DNA of 64,000 nucleotides from Pararge aegeria. Its lineage: Eukaryota > Arthropoda > Insecta > Lepidoptera > Nymphalidae. A model generated the notes under the pieces. That model did no database searches. It was not told the origin of the DNA and saw only the letters and a list, made by a program, of their open reading frames with translations. Positions 45,330 to 55,628 of the stretch are shown here, one piece after another. Location of the stretch: positions 25,695,986 to 25,759,985 of the forward strand of contig NC_053208.1 in NCBI RefSeq assembly GCF_905163445.1. The letters run 5' to 3'. Numbering within the stretch: position 1 is the first letter of the stretch; each line of letters opens with the position of its first letter. The position numbers and the translations under genes are program-made.

Positions 45330-45343
45330 TGCTTAAGTTATTG
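45330..45343. repeat. Right target-site duplication of the GC-rich LINE
   Basis: TGCTTAAGTTATTG, identical to 42608-42621. Confidence 0.8.
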
Positions 45344-46371
45344 TTTGGCATGTTCGACCTATTATACGTTTGGGGTGAACACGACGATACCTTGTATTTT
45401 TTCCGACTCTGCGACATCTATTGACAGAAACGTCAATTAAAATTGTATGTAAATGTTTAATTCATTCTCATAAGTAGTTCTATAATCCCTTAGTTATGAA
45501 ATAGTAACTTAGGGCACAGGAATAAAACCTTAGTCCAGGAGTGGATTTTTCTTCTTTTAGTTCTTTTAGAACTTATAAATTATCTGTAGAACTAAACCTA
45601 TACTTACAATTTCAATTACGGCGTAGTATTCAGTAGTTGTTAATAATAAGCAATTATATTCAATCAGATAACAAAATTAGCTTGGTGCACATAAATGAAA
45701 CACAATATTCAAACAGTCGACATTTTTGTCCATCGTTTGGCATGTTAGACCTATTATACTTTTGGGGCATCGATCACTAATAAAAAGTAGTGATCGGTAT
45801 TTTGGAGTAGAAACAACGATACCTTGTATTTTTAGAGCAGCGACATCTATTGAAGGTTATATTACTAAACTTTTATGTAACATTATAACTGTAATAGTGC
45901 GTAGAGTATAATAAAAATAAAAATGATAAATATGTATATCATTATTAGTACCATACATTATAAAATACCTTAGTCAACGTGTAACTTAGGGTTCATCAGC
46001 ACTAAGTCCAGCAGTGGACTTTTAAGTATACCGTTTTTTTTTGCTTTTTCGGAAGGACACTTGCCGATAACCACCTGAGGGGTTGCTACGGCGTCGCGAG
46101 CGCGAAAGCTCGTCATTTAGCATGTTCGACCTATTATACGTGTGGAGTGAACACAACGATACCTTGTAGTTTTTCCGACACAGTGACATCTAGTGACGGT
46201 GACTAAACATTAATATACATTGTCAACAGGCATTACAATTTAAAAAAAAACAGTTGTAGTCCTATTATTTGAATTAATGTGAGCTTTTATATTAATACAT
46301 AATGCTATACTTCTTTATTTAATTTAGAATGTGATTCCTAAGGTAATTTGGGACCCGATGCATAATGCAAT

Positions 46372-46486
46372 TTAAAGAATGTGTTAAAACACATTTATTA
46401 CAGCGAGGTTATTATACAATTGATGAACTTCTTAATGACAAGGTTGCTTGGAAGCATCCGGCTCCGCTTTCATCTCTCACAAGATA
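46372..46486 (+). mobile_element. Jockey-like LINE C-terminus
   Basis: The open frame QFKECVKTHLLQRGYYTIDE then LLNDKVAWKHPAPLSSLTR and a stop match the minus-strand copy at 30185. 5' truncated. Confidence 0.65.
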
Positions 46487-46559
46487 GAAAAATGAATTTT
46501 AAAATGTGAAAATGTGAATTGTTGATGTTGGAAAAGAGCAAAATTTTAATAATTGAAAG

Positions 46560-46775
46560 AGGAATAATTTATTTGTTTCCCATTAGTCTTCCAAACGAAT
46601 GGAGCGATTTTTACAATGTTTTTTTTACCAATAGAAAGCTAAATTATTAAGTATAAGGATGTCTAATTGAAAAAAAAAAAATTAGAAATTGTAAAATCCC
46701 TAAACAAAATGGCGGTTCCCGTGTGATTTCTTAACACCCGTTATTAGCGCGGTCGAAGTCGCGGGCATCAGCTAG
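46560..46775 (+). mobile_element. Helitron, 3' part
   Basis: CAAACGAATGGAGCGATTTT then GCGCGGTCGAAGTCGCGGGC and ATCAGCTAG. The next Helitron abuts it directly. Confidence 0.6.
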
Positions 46776-47189
46776 TAATATTATAAATGTGAATGTACGT
46801 TGGTTTGTTACGCTTTCACGAGAAAACTACTGAACCGATCTTCATGAAACTTTGTACACATATTTTTGAAACTGTTAGAAGTAATATAGGATACGTTTTA
46901 TCCCGACATTAACCTCGGTTCCTTTGGGAGAGGGGATGAAAGTGCTTGACTACTTTACACCATAACTCTGACAAATTATAACCGATTTAAATAATTATTT
47001 TTGTAGAGGTTATAACAGGTTTTTAATTAAGCCCAAGCTTTGTGTAGATCTAATGAATGTGGTTTTAGATAGAGGACAGAACTCCTCAGTGGACAGCAGC
47101 AAACCCCTCATTTTTAGAACTACAACTAAATTGAATGCCACAATCAAAAAACAAATTCAAACGCGGATGAAGTCGCTGGCAACAGCTAG
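46776..47189 (+). mobile_element. Non-autonomous Helitron, nearly full length
   Basis: Starts TAATATTATAAATGTGAATG (first bases TCCCTAC missing) and carries CTACTGAACCGATCTTCATG and GGGAGAGGGGATGAAAGTGC. It ends GAAGTCGCTGGCAACAGCTAG before a T. TA repeats follow at 47190-47203. Confidence 0.75.
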
Positions 47190-47504
47190 TATATATATAT
47201 ATTAATATAATTTGGATAAATAACTATTGTAAATGAGTATTTGCTGCCTAATTGAATCATGTTACACTCAATTTGTACCGAAAAACACTGAATATACCGT
47301 GATAAAATTGAATAAAAGACATCCGAACAAACGTAAAAATCGTAATCGCGGTGACTGGCGGTGGTTAGCGGTGACGCAAATTCAACTGACATAATTTCTT
47401 TTTTTTTCTCCTGGGACTCCTAATTTATATAATTTATAATTTATATACTACAACAACGCACAAATCGGCAACTTTTTTTTTTTTTTTTTTTTTAAAGCTA
47501 AAAC

Positions 47505-47581
47505 CCTAAACTAAACTAGCCCTAAAGTATGCGTAGCTTGTGTTATGGGTAGATGACTGATTAATTTTTTTTTATGAATAA
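47505..47581 (-). mobile_element. SINE fragment (second family), cut by a Helitron
   Basis: AGTATGCGTAGCTTGTGTTA, GGGTAGATGACTGATTAATT on plus, the 3' part of the family seen at 34770. A T-run at 47473-47495 is the inverted tail. The rest is not found beyond the Helitron. Confidence 0.55.
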
Positions 47582-47700
47582 CTAGCGTACCCAGCCCGCT
47601 TTGCCGGGCTAGATTTTGCTTTATTTTATTTATATAAAAGCGCAGAAGGGCCTTCTTCTAAACTCTTTTCTGAACTCATTGTAAATTAACAACTCTTCTT
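47582..47700 (-). mobile_element. Helitron 3' end, minus strand
   Basis: On minus it ends GCCCGGCAAAGCGGGCTGGG, then TACGCTAG before a T, the same terminus as 15374. The 5' end is not located. Confidence 0.55.
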
Positions 47701-47931
47701 TTAAAATAACAACACAAGTCAGTACAAACACAAAATTATTATATTCCTCTAGTCTGTATTATATCACAATAATAATTATTCCAATCTATTTTACTAATTA
47801 TCAGTATTCCAATAAAGACTATCATAAAGTAATTTGTTTAAGTTAACAAACAGCGAATCGTCGCAAAAACGGCGCGCTGGTTCTTCCCGCCTCTCGCGAA
47901 AAACAAGATGGCGATCCTTTTCCCCGCTACC

Positions 47932-48367
47932 TATGGAGGGTAGAGGTAAGGAGAGTCATCTTATATGGGAGAAAAGTTGAAAAAGTGTCCAGTGTATGCG
48001 CTAAATAACAGTTCAAAAATCCTCCACAATGGCGCTGGTGGATGCACAGGGTATGGTATGAATGTAGCAATCGTAGATGAATAGAAGTATGCCGAGTTAA
48101 AAAATTTAATGTCATTATCGACTAAAGTAGTTAATTATTGAGAATTTCAACAACTTACGTTGTACAAAATATTGTGGTAAATATAACCTTACTTCCTTGT
48201 ATCTCCGTACTTCCTTGTTTATTTTTCAAGCCTACTCTAACAATATATATATTCGGCGCTTCTTTTAAGAGTTACCCTGATGGAAATGTGGCGCCATCCT
48301 AATTTAATACATTTTGACGACACTTTTTCATATACACAGATGACTCTCCTTACCTCTACCCTCCATA
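47932..48367. repeat. Perfect 30-bp inverted repeat around a 376-bp interior
   Basis: 47932-47961 and 48338-48367 are exact reverse complements (core GGTAGAGGTAAGGAGAGTCA). Similarity continues weakly inward (GACACTTTTTCA on both sides). The interior is non-coding. It may be a MITE, or two inverted copies of a short repeat. Confidence 0.65.
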
Positions 48368-48928
48368 CCGCTACCATAAACGCGACGCTCCGCTTGAGTG
48401 ACTTTGACAGGCCGTATTCACTCTAAACTTTGACGCGCCGTCATATACAATAAACTTACATCATTAAATTTTTATTTTAAAAATTTTGACACTAATATCA
48501 AGAAGGTTGACTTTACAATACGTATTCACCCTAAAAAGATCTTCTTGTTGGAGTTTACAATCACGAAGTGGGTCTGGTAGGTCTATCAATACCTATAAAT
48601 TATCATATCATATGCCCAGCATCTGTAACATTTAAGAACGTCTATTTGTTGATGGACTGAGAGGAGATAATATGCGCATGACTGAATTTAAACTTAAGTT
48701 ACTGCTTTTTAGATAAAACTGTTTTTGTTATTGATGTTGAGTTAAACAAGGCTCAATCTGCTTCTCTGATAGTCTATCAGTGATGAAATAGTATTAAAAT
48801 GTTAGTAGTTTTTTGGCTAATTTATGTTTATATTTATTCTGGCATTCTTATATCAGGCCCAGCATAAATATTCGTTCTCATAATTTTATTTTAGGCTTTC
48901 AGGCTATCATATACCTTCTAAATTTCAG

Positions 48929-49071
48929 GTTTGTCCATTTACGCCCGAGTGCGATGGGTGCTTATTATTATATTTGATTTTGATTTCTATTATATTTGTG
49001 TTATGCTGCTACTAAGGCTGCCTTTCCATCGGAACTGACCAATTGGTTAGCTTCATTTCCTGGTGGAAACG
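48929..49071 (+). repeat. Exon-like module, type B, copy 3 (broken)
   Basis: Acceptor AAATTTCAG and donor AAACG|GTACATA are kept. About 55 extra bases (GGGTGCTTATTATTATATTT) and frame breaks interrupt the open frame of copies 1 and 2. The flanks match the 36-38 kb modules. Confidence 0.5.
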
Positions 49072-49327
49072 GTACATAATAGGTTGTTTTTTAACCTAAA
49101 TTTAATTGCGCTCCTGTACCTTAAGATACTTATGGCATTAGGGCATGGTTTATATGTAGTAGGGCGTTCATGCCGATATTCTTAATCCTGTACCGGAGGC
49201 GTAAATTTGAATCGAGTGCCATCTGCATATCCCAACGCTAACTTCAATGTAGTTACTTTCTTTACGCTGCATAAGGTTTAGGTGGTTATTTGGTTTGAAG
49301 CTAGATGGCGCTAGCATCGGCACAGAA

Positions 49328-49546
49328 CTTTGACCTTTCGCAGTTATGGGCTTTTTTATTAAAGCAATTTTAATATCACTTGTTCAAACGGTAGCGGAAA
49401 ACATCCTGAGGGACCTGAATGCCTAAGAGTTCTCCATAGCGTTGTCAAGGCTTGCTAAGTCTAAAAGCCTTACCCTTCTTATTCTGGGGGAAGATCCGTG
49501 TCCTGTAGTGGGCTGGTAATGGGTTTGTAATGGTGAAGATAAATAA
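49328..49546 (+). mobile_element. SINE copy, degenerate
   Basis: AAAGCAATTTTAATATCACT, AAGAGTTCTCCATAGCGTTG, GGGAAGATCCGTGTCCTGTA. Similar to the copy at 37568, and found in a similar place relative to a type B module. Confidence 0.65.
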
Positions 49547-49769
49547 CCAATTGGTGCTCGTTATTATACTTTAATAATTTAGTTGATGATTAATTGATAA
49601 CTACAAGATAACATGCGTAAGACTGAAATTAAACTTAAGTTACTGCTTTTTAGATAAAGATGTTTCTGAGTTCTAAATTTATCTAGACTTTACTATTCTA
49701 TCAATGATCAAATTGTATTAAAAAGTTATCATTTTCTACAGGAGTCTCCCATGATACTGATACCTGACA

Positions 49770-49895
49770 AGCTAATTTATGTTGACATTTATTCGGACTT
49801 ATTTATATCAGACCCACTATAAATATTCGTTTTCTGAATTTTAAATGAATGCATGGTTTTTTTAATTGTTCAAATTACACTGTAACAAACATTTT
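49770..49895 (+). repeat. Module spacer copy lacking the exon-like block
   Basis: GACAAGCTAATTTATGTTGA to ATATTCGTTTTCTGAATTTT matches the upstream spacer of the modules. It then jumps directly to GCATGGTTTTTTTAATTGTT, the downstream spacer. The exon-like block is cleanly missing. Confidence 0.5.
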
Positions 49896-49899
49896 TTTC

Positions 49900-50760
49900 T
49901 TAATCCCGTACTAAAGACGTAGATTGAGGAAAAACCGGGGCAAGTGTATCTTTATGGGTACACCATTGAAGCTTACAGTCTAAAGTCGTGCCCAGAAAAA
50001 TTGTGGAATCTTCCATTTTTAGTGTTTCTCCATTAATTACTATAGTTTTACTTACTTTCTTCATTACACACACTGTTTTTTTTTTAAAGTAAACTATTGT
50101 CAGTAAACCAGTGCGACACATGCGACATAGCCCGCTTTATATCGTCAAATTTATCATTACCTCTTTCAGTTTTAAAAATTAAAGAAGTATCATCTGCAAA
50201 CAGTACTGCGACTTAATTTCTTTTAAATTGGGTTCTGTCATTGAGATAAGAGACACCAAATTTATTGCAACGTTATTGATACCATAGTGGGCTAGTTTAA
50301 GAAGCAAGGCTTTATGATCAACACAATCGAATGCTTTGGATCGATCATAATAAACACCAATGTAATTCTGCGAACGTTCCCAGGCATCGTAAACATGTTT
50401 TAAAAGTCTAGCGCCTGCATCCGTAGTGCTACGACCTTTAGTGAAACCGTACTGCTCCGGGTGTAGTAAGTTATTTACATTGCAGTGATTTAAAAGTTGG
50501 TTTAATATAATTTTTTCAAAGACCTTACTAAGAGCTGGTTATATTTAAATGGGTCTGTAATTGTGTATATCGTTTTTATTGCCAGATTTAAATAGAGCAA
50601 TTAGTTTACTATGTTTCATTAAATTTGGAAAAGTCCCTCTATTAACACATTTATTAAAGAGTATGGCTAAATAAGGGGCAATAACATCTATAATGTTAGC
50701 TATTTCTATCACAGACATACCCCATAGATCACCTGTTTCATTCGGCTATATCAACTTAAA
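49900..50760 (-). pseudogene. Jockey/CR1-like LINE reverse transcriptase, minus strand
   Basis: Minus-strand pieces in order: NETGDLWGMSVIEIANIIDV, CVNRGTFPNLMKHSKLIALF, HPEQYGFTKGRSTTDAGARL, YDRSKAFDCVDHKALLLKLA, then (after the missing YADD region) GETLKMEDSTIFLGTTLDCK. The GFTKGRSTTDA and SKAFDCVDH boxes are reverse-transcriptase motifs. Several stops; the ends are truncated. Confidence 0.75.
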
Positions 50761-50799
50761 ATTATTCATTATATTCGTTCCTCAATAAACTCTAGGTCC

Positions 50800-51240
50800 C
50801 ACTTTCCGAGATGTATCCGTTCCGATTGGCGACCATAATGAGCTCTTGGGTATCAACATCTCATCCAATCTCAATTTTGGCAAGTGCATCGAGTCTAAAG
50901 CCAAAGTGGCGGTACTTCACGCCAGGACAACGCCTCGCACTGCACTAGGCTCAAGTCCGAACTAGCATGGAGTACTGTAGTTACCTGTGTGGTGGGTACC
51001 TCCAAGTACCAGCTCGAAACTTTAGATTCGGTGGATCGTTGCGCCAGGAGAATTATGTTAGGTTTCCTGTTTATCGGTTTTTTTTTACCCGATAATTTTG
51101 GTGAGTGTGCTCAGGAACTTCACAACTTTGTTCCTCCTTCCCCGTTCTACCATAGAACAGCGAGGCACCGTGAGCGGTGGCATCCTTATGTGGTTGATAT
51201 TCCATCAACACGCGCGACAGTTTTTTATCCACGTTTCTGA
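50800..51240 (+). pseudogene. LINE ORF2 C-terminal part (Jockey/CR1 group)
   Basis: Plus frame: AKVAVLHARTTPRT-like start in shifted frame, then YQLETLDSVDRCARRIM, HFGECAQEL-type box (here NFGECAQELHNFVPPSPFYH), and RTARHRERWHPYVVDIPSTR. This is the conserved end of a very common lepidopteran LINE. It opposes the elements on both sides. Confidence 0.75.
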
Positions 51241-51249
51241 TACGTACCG

Positions 51250-51830
51250 CTAAGATGTGAAAACTTACATTTAAATTATCTGTGTAGACCACCAAATGAA
51301 CCCTCCTGTTGTTTAAGGTTGAATATACCGTCATAGAGAATGTTCCAAGGAGTTGTGCCAAAAATTTACCCCTGGGGATCATGTTTTGCATATGTATTGA
51401 AAATTTCCTCTTTCGAAGCTCTAGAATTATCTCTTTCCAGGAGGCTGAGATAAAGGCATTTTTGACGTCTAGACATATCAAAACACGCAATTTCCAGGTT
51501 CTGTGTTCACCCAGCTTTGTTTTTATAACAATTTCCACAATTGTATAAATCGTCATTAGCGTGGATTGACCCTTTCTGAAATCATACTGATGGTTAGATA
51601 GGCCACCGTGATCAAGGATTTACTTCTAATTTCAGTTTAAAATAACTCTTTCAATCAGCTTTACAGTCAGTTTAGAAGGCAAATAGGTCTATGCCCAATC
51701 GGATCATCAGCTGGCTCGTTTGCTCTTTTAATAAGCACAAGGCTGGCTATCTTCCAGGTTGGGGGAAATACGCCTAATGTAAAGGGGGCATCTGTGATGG
51801 TCTTTATTTTTCAGTAATAAATTCTATTGC
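51250..51830 (-). pseudogene. R1-like LINE reverse transcriptase, minus strand
   Basis: Minus-strand pieces: PTWKIASLVLIKRANEPADD, LPSKLTVKLIERVIL, then LICLDVKNAFISASWKEIIL and HLVVYTDNLNVSFHILAVRI (YADD-type box changed to YTDN). The DVKNAFxSASW block is typical of the R1 clade. Changed catalytic residues show it is dead. An overlapping frame continues into the plus-strand LINE by chance. Confidence 0.7.
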
Positions 51831-51865
51831 AATTTACGAGACCAGGTCTTCGTGCCTTTTCACTT

Positions 51866-52260
51866 AAACTAATGTTCCAGCAATCATTACAGACTTACTG
51901 GTGCAAATAATATTACTTACTAGTCAAAATAATAAAAAAATACTGTACATTTTCTTAGGATCAATATTAGCCTTATTTTTTTTTTGTGCATAGATAAGAA
52001 CTCTTGGAAGCATCACAAATAAGTCTTTCTACCATTTTCTCTATCTTCTCTATCGTACATTAACTTTAAATTCAAGAGTTCAATCGTATTCTACTCAGTG
52101 AAAACTAATGTTCCAGCAATCATTACAGACTTACTGGTGCAAATAATATTACTTACTAGTCAAAATAATAAAAAAAATTGTGTACATTTTCTTAGAATCA
52201 ATATTACCCTTTTTTTGTTTTTGTGCATAGATAAGAACTCTTGGAAGCATCACAAATAAG
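51866..52260. repeat. Direct duplication of about 158 bp
   Basis: 51866-52023 and 52102-52260 are nearly identical (AAACTAATGTTCCAGCAATC to CTTGGAAGCATCACAAATAA), separated by 78 bases. No coding content. Confidence 0.75.
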
Positions 52261-52458
52261 GCTAAAGTAGCTTTTTCGATCTTGTCTTTTTATGATTGAA
52301 AATTTTTATCTCTCTACAGGGGTAGCCCGTGTTTAACAAGCTAATTTATTGATCAAAAACATTAATTCCGCCTTACCAATATCAGAGCCCCCTTAAATAT
52401 TCGTTTTCAAAATTTCATTTTCAAACTTTTATCTTATGATTTAAATTTACGGTTTCAG

Positions 52459-52567
52459 GGTCGGCCGATGAACATGCGTTTCCTTTGGCATTACCATCGT
52501 AACTCAGCGAGGTGATTGGTATGTATTTAAAATAAACAATTGGAAAGCTTCATTTACTGGTGGAAAC
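52459..52567 (+). repeat. Exon-like module, type A, copy 3 (broken)
   Basis: Follows GGTTTCAG and ends AAAC|GTACTAG, having lost one G at the donor. GGTCGGCCGATGAACATGCG start. Stops in all frames. Confidence 0.45.
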
Positions 52568-53017
52568 GTACTAGTTTGTCTTTTAATTCTACGCTTTGCA
52601 TTACCGCATGGTATGTACGTGTGCAGTTGCCTCGCTGATCAGGGTGCCTAATTTTAAATTTATTAACTCAATTGCGATGAAGTTTACCGTTATTTATATG
52701 TAATGAAAGAACGCCATCTAGTTACAGTACTGGAAATCGGTATTGTCATTAGATAAATCTTTTTCGATTCCATACTAGGCGCCCTGGTTGTTAGAATGGT
52801 TTACGTGAGGTCATATAGACTCAACGCTGACTCGAAACTAACTGCGCTTAAATTAGAGCACGGAAAGTGAGCTTTATGTCGTGCGTCGTAACGCCAGTTG
52901 TTATAAAAATTGTGGTAATTAATAATTCAACGACAATTTGAACACGAGTTACCCATTCGTCATTCAATTTATCTACTAACGTCGTATTCCGAACATATTT
53001 ACATCGCGTTGCCGTTG
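52568..53017. other. No gene seen
   Basis: Continuation of module spacer (GCTTTGCATTACCGCATGGT) and unplaced AT-rich DNA. Confidence 0.35.
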
Positions 53018-53158
53018 GTTACTTGTTTGATCGAGTGACAGTTAAGTTATATGGTATCGAAACAGCGCCATTTCCTGTCAGTAAGGTTTATCAGTAGATG
53101 GCGCTGTTGCGATATCATATGAAACGTAGTTAACTATCACTCGATCGAATAAGTAAAC
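53018..53158. mobile_element. Small MITE with about 54-bp imperfect inverted ends
   Basis: The left arm (TTGATCGAGTGACAGTTAAG ... AACAGCGCCAT) and right arm (ATGGCGCTGTTGCGATATCA ... ACTCGATCGAAT) are inverted with some mismatches. They leave a centre of about 25 bases. No coding capacity. Target duplication not clear. Confidence 0.65.
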
Positions 53159-53319
53159 GTAGGTAGAAAATCTGACACTGGGCCCTCTGGGCTTTAGGCT
53201 GATTGACGATAAACTATCCGCACCACCAGTTGTCATGGACTTCATCAAGTGGATGACTCGTTAAAGATGAATCGTAAGTTGAAGGTAGTAGTAGAGTTTT
53301 GTGTGTGAGTAGTAGAGCT

Positions 53320-53560
53320 ATGTGTGACAGAGTAGGAAAGTGCTACCGCTATGGTTACTTCTGCCGTAAAGCAGCATAGTTGCAATGCTGTTCTGGTCTG
53401 CAAGGCGTGGTTGCTGGTGTAATTAAAGGCACATGGTACTTAAAACCGACACCTCTGGTTGATAGACACAGGTTAGCACGTTGCATGACGTGTTCCTGGC
53501 ATTCCCTGTGGAGTGTTGCTCTGTTAATAGGCATTAGGTGAATGGTAAGAGGTAATCTCG
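53320..53560 (+). repeat. High-copy lepidopteran repeat (relative of 31480)
   Basis: GCCGTAAAGCAGCATAGTTG, GTGGTTGCTGGTGTAATTAA, then CATTAGGTGAATGGTAAGAG, with degraded spacing relative to the first copy. Confidence 0.5.
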
Positions 53561-54699
53561 AACTGCCTTTGTAAACCTTTTACAAGCTTAAAACAACAAT
53601 ACCAAGTGATAAAACAAATATCTCTGTCTCACAAATGCTTGCTACACACGAAGAATCGGTATTAGATGTCTGTATCTATACAACACTCATATAAAAGCAT
53701 GTAAATTTGTCTTACGTCTTTCATCTTTGCACACCATGCTTATAAAATAATTTGTTCAAATATTTGCTCAAAATAGGTATTATATAGTAAAGAAATTAAT
53801 GAATTAGTGCCCAACATAATATAAACACCAGCAGGTATATTCATAACAAGTGACATTGGTCTAAAATCAAATTACAAATTATTAACATTCTAAAACCGAG
53901 CTAAAAGCTCTTTGTCGCGTTCTTTTCTCCGCAGTCAAGAGTGGAGTAAAATGAGAATTTAAGCCCTACTTTGAGGAGACCTTTAGAGACCTGTGCAACG
54001 TAGTGTTTTTATCCTCTTTGATCTGGGTGATAATGTAACCTTTAAGTAATAATTTGATCAAATTAATCGTTTATTTGAGATTAAATTACGTATATCTCGT
54101 TTTAACAACAATAACGTAGTTGTTGTAGTATATAGAATCCTTACTCTGCTTATATTCATAATGCCTTTTTCGTTTCTTTAAGTTTTTACTTTATGCATAA
54201 GTTCCATACATTAGGTAAATGTCTCAATATTAACTAACAAGAATAATTTGGTGTTCCACCGATCTTTTTTAGTGAGGGTAAAGACCAAAGAGAACGCGTC
54301 TAGCCCACACACCACCGTGGTCTCGAGTTGGTCGCAGTTGGCCTGGAGGAAACGGTGGAATGGAGCAGACAAGCATCTAGCCACTATAATAAATGTGTGG
54401 ATCTGAGTGCACAAGTTGAGCATGCTATGCTAATAATTAAAAAATAATTTTATTAAATATCAAGCAGACTTGGTGCTAATTTCACTATTCTTCTGCAAAT
54501 CGCATTGGGCTTGGATAATAATTAATATTGAGTTCAATTAACCGGTATATTTAGGTTACATGAGATAAATCGAACAAGAGATAGTTTCTCAATATAGCTT
54601 AAGCCTGTTAAAGAAACAAAATCGTATCCTTACATTTGCTACGTACATTTCTACATATTTAAAGACGCTTTGTATAAAATTGCCAAATGTCCCATTGCC
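53561..54699. other. Gene-poor stretch
   Basis: The segment about 54270-54425 is richer in G+C. It reads, in plus frame, GLELVAVGLEETVEWSRQAS without recognisable family or splice sites. The rest is AT-rich with no features. Confidence 0.3.
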
Positions 54700-55145
54700 G
54701 AATCGTATGTTCAACTTTGGGCAGCGTTCGGGAAACTTCGTGACATCTTCTCGTCCAAAATCCCGCAGCGCCTGAAGACTAAAGTCTTTGAAAAGTCAGT
54801 GATGACTTAGGGATTAAATACGTGGTCGCTAACTATGGGCCTCATAAGAAGGCTCAGAGTCACTCAGCAAGCGATGGAGAGAGTTATGCTAGGAGTATCT
54901 CTACGTGATAAAATCAGAAATGAGGAGCTCCGTAGAAGAACTAGAGTTACCGATGAAGTAGGAATGGGTAGGGCACATAGCTCGGAGAACCGATGGACGT
55001 TGGGGTTTTAAGGACAGATGACATCAGGCGAGCCGCTAGGTGCCGGTGGAGGCAAGCGACACAGGACCGTGGATTGTGGAACTCCCTACAAAAGTCCAGC
55101 AGTGGATATCATTGATTGAAATGATGATGTTGGTGATGATTTTCA
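54700..55145 (+). pseudogene. RTE LINE C-terminal part
   Basis: Frames in order: LWAAFGKLRDIFSSKIPQRL, TMGLIRRLRVTQQAMERVML, GVSLRDKIRNEELRRRTRVT, then WNSLQKSSSGYH-type end and ATGATGATGTTGGTGATGAT tail. Best-preserved of the family here; still frameshifted. Confidence 0.75.
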
Positions 55146-55283
55146 ACCTTACGTTGTTACGATAAGTAATAGTTTCCTCGAAAGCAGATGTTCATGCAGG
55201 CATCATTATGCTAACAAATTTAGCAGCAAAGGAGTTTGTGGTCAGGGTAACTAATGAGCCTTTAATGTCTGTCTGTAATATTT

Positions 55284-55628
55284 ATGTAAGTGTGATCGTC
55301 TAGTGGTTAGATCTTTGGCTTTCCTTACCTCAAGCCTGACTTCTCTCTGTGCCACGGACATCTAACATTTAGCAGTTTCGTTTGTTTTAATAGTTAAATC
55401 TCACTTGCATGCACTCTGCTATAACGGTGAAGGAAAACGTTGTGAGGAGACCTTGATAGCTGCGTGTTCTCCATAATGTTGTCGAAAAATCGTGAAGTCT
55501 ACCAATCCGAACTTGGCCAGCGGAGTGGACCACAGCCTCTGCCCTACTCAGTCTGACAGGAGAACCGTGCCCTTCAGTGGTAACGGTTTGATAATGACCT
55601 TTACCATTCACCTAATGATGATGATATT
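55284..55628 (+). mobile_element. Full-length SINE copy
   Basis: Head GTGTGATCGTCTAGTGGTTA, body ATAACGGTGAAGGAAAACGT, TCTCCATAATGTTGTCGAAA, CTACCAATCCGAACTTGGCC, GACAGGAGAACCGTGCCC; tail CCTAATGATGATGAT. Confidence 0.75.

Larger units (their letters stand above)
42010..46235. repeat. Tandem array of about 385-bp units, interrupted by a LINE and a SINE
   Basis: The core GTTCGACCTATTATACG ... ACAACGATACCTTGTATTTT ... GCGACATCTATTGA occurs at about 42170, 45348, 45735 and 46118. The last three start 387 and 383 bases apart. Another shared block (TAACTTAGGG, then AAGTCCAGCAGTGGA) lies late in the unit. Taking out the LINE (42622-45329 plus target copy) and the SINE (42347-42473), the first two cores also fall within one or two periods. 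Confidence 0.6.

Noticed and set aside
44914..45417. 167-residue minus frame starting MSQSRKKYK
   Set aside because: It starts outside the LINE, crosses its 5' end and target copy, and overlaps ORF1 in another frame; chance frame in GC-rich leader.
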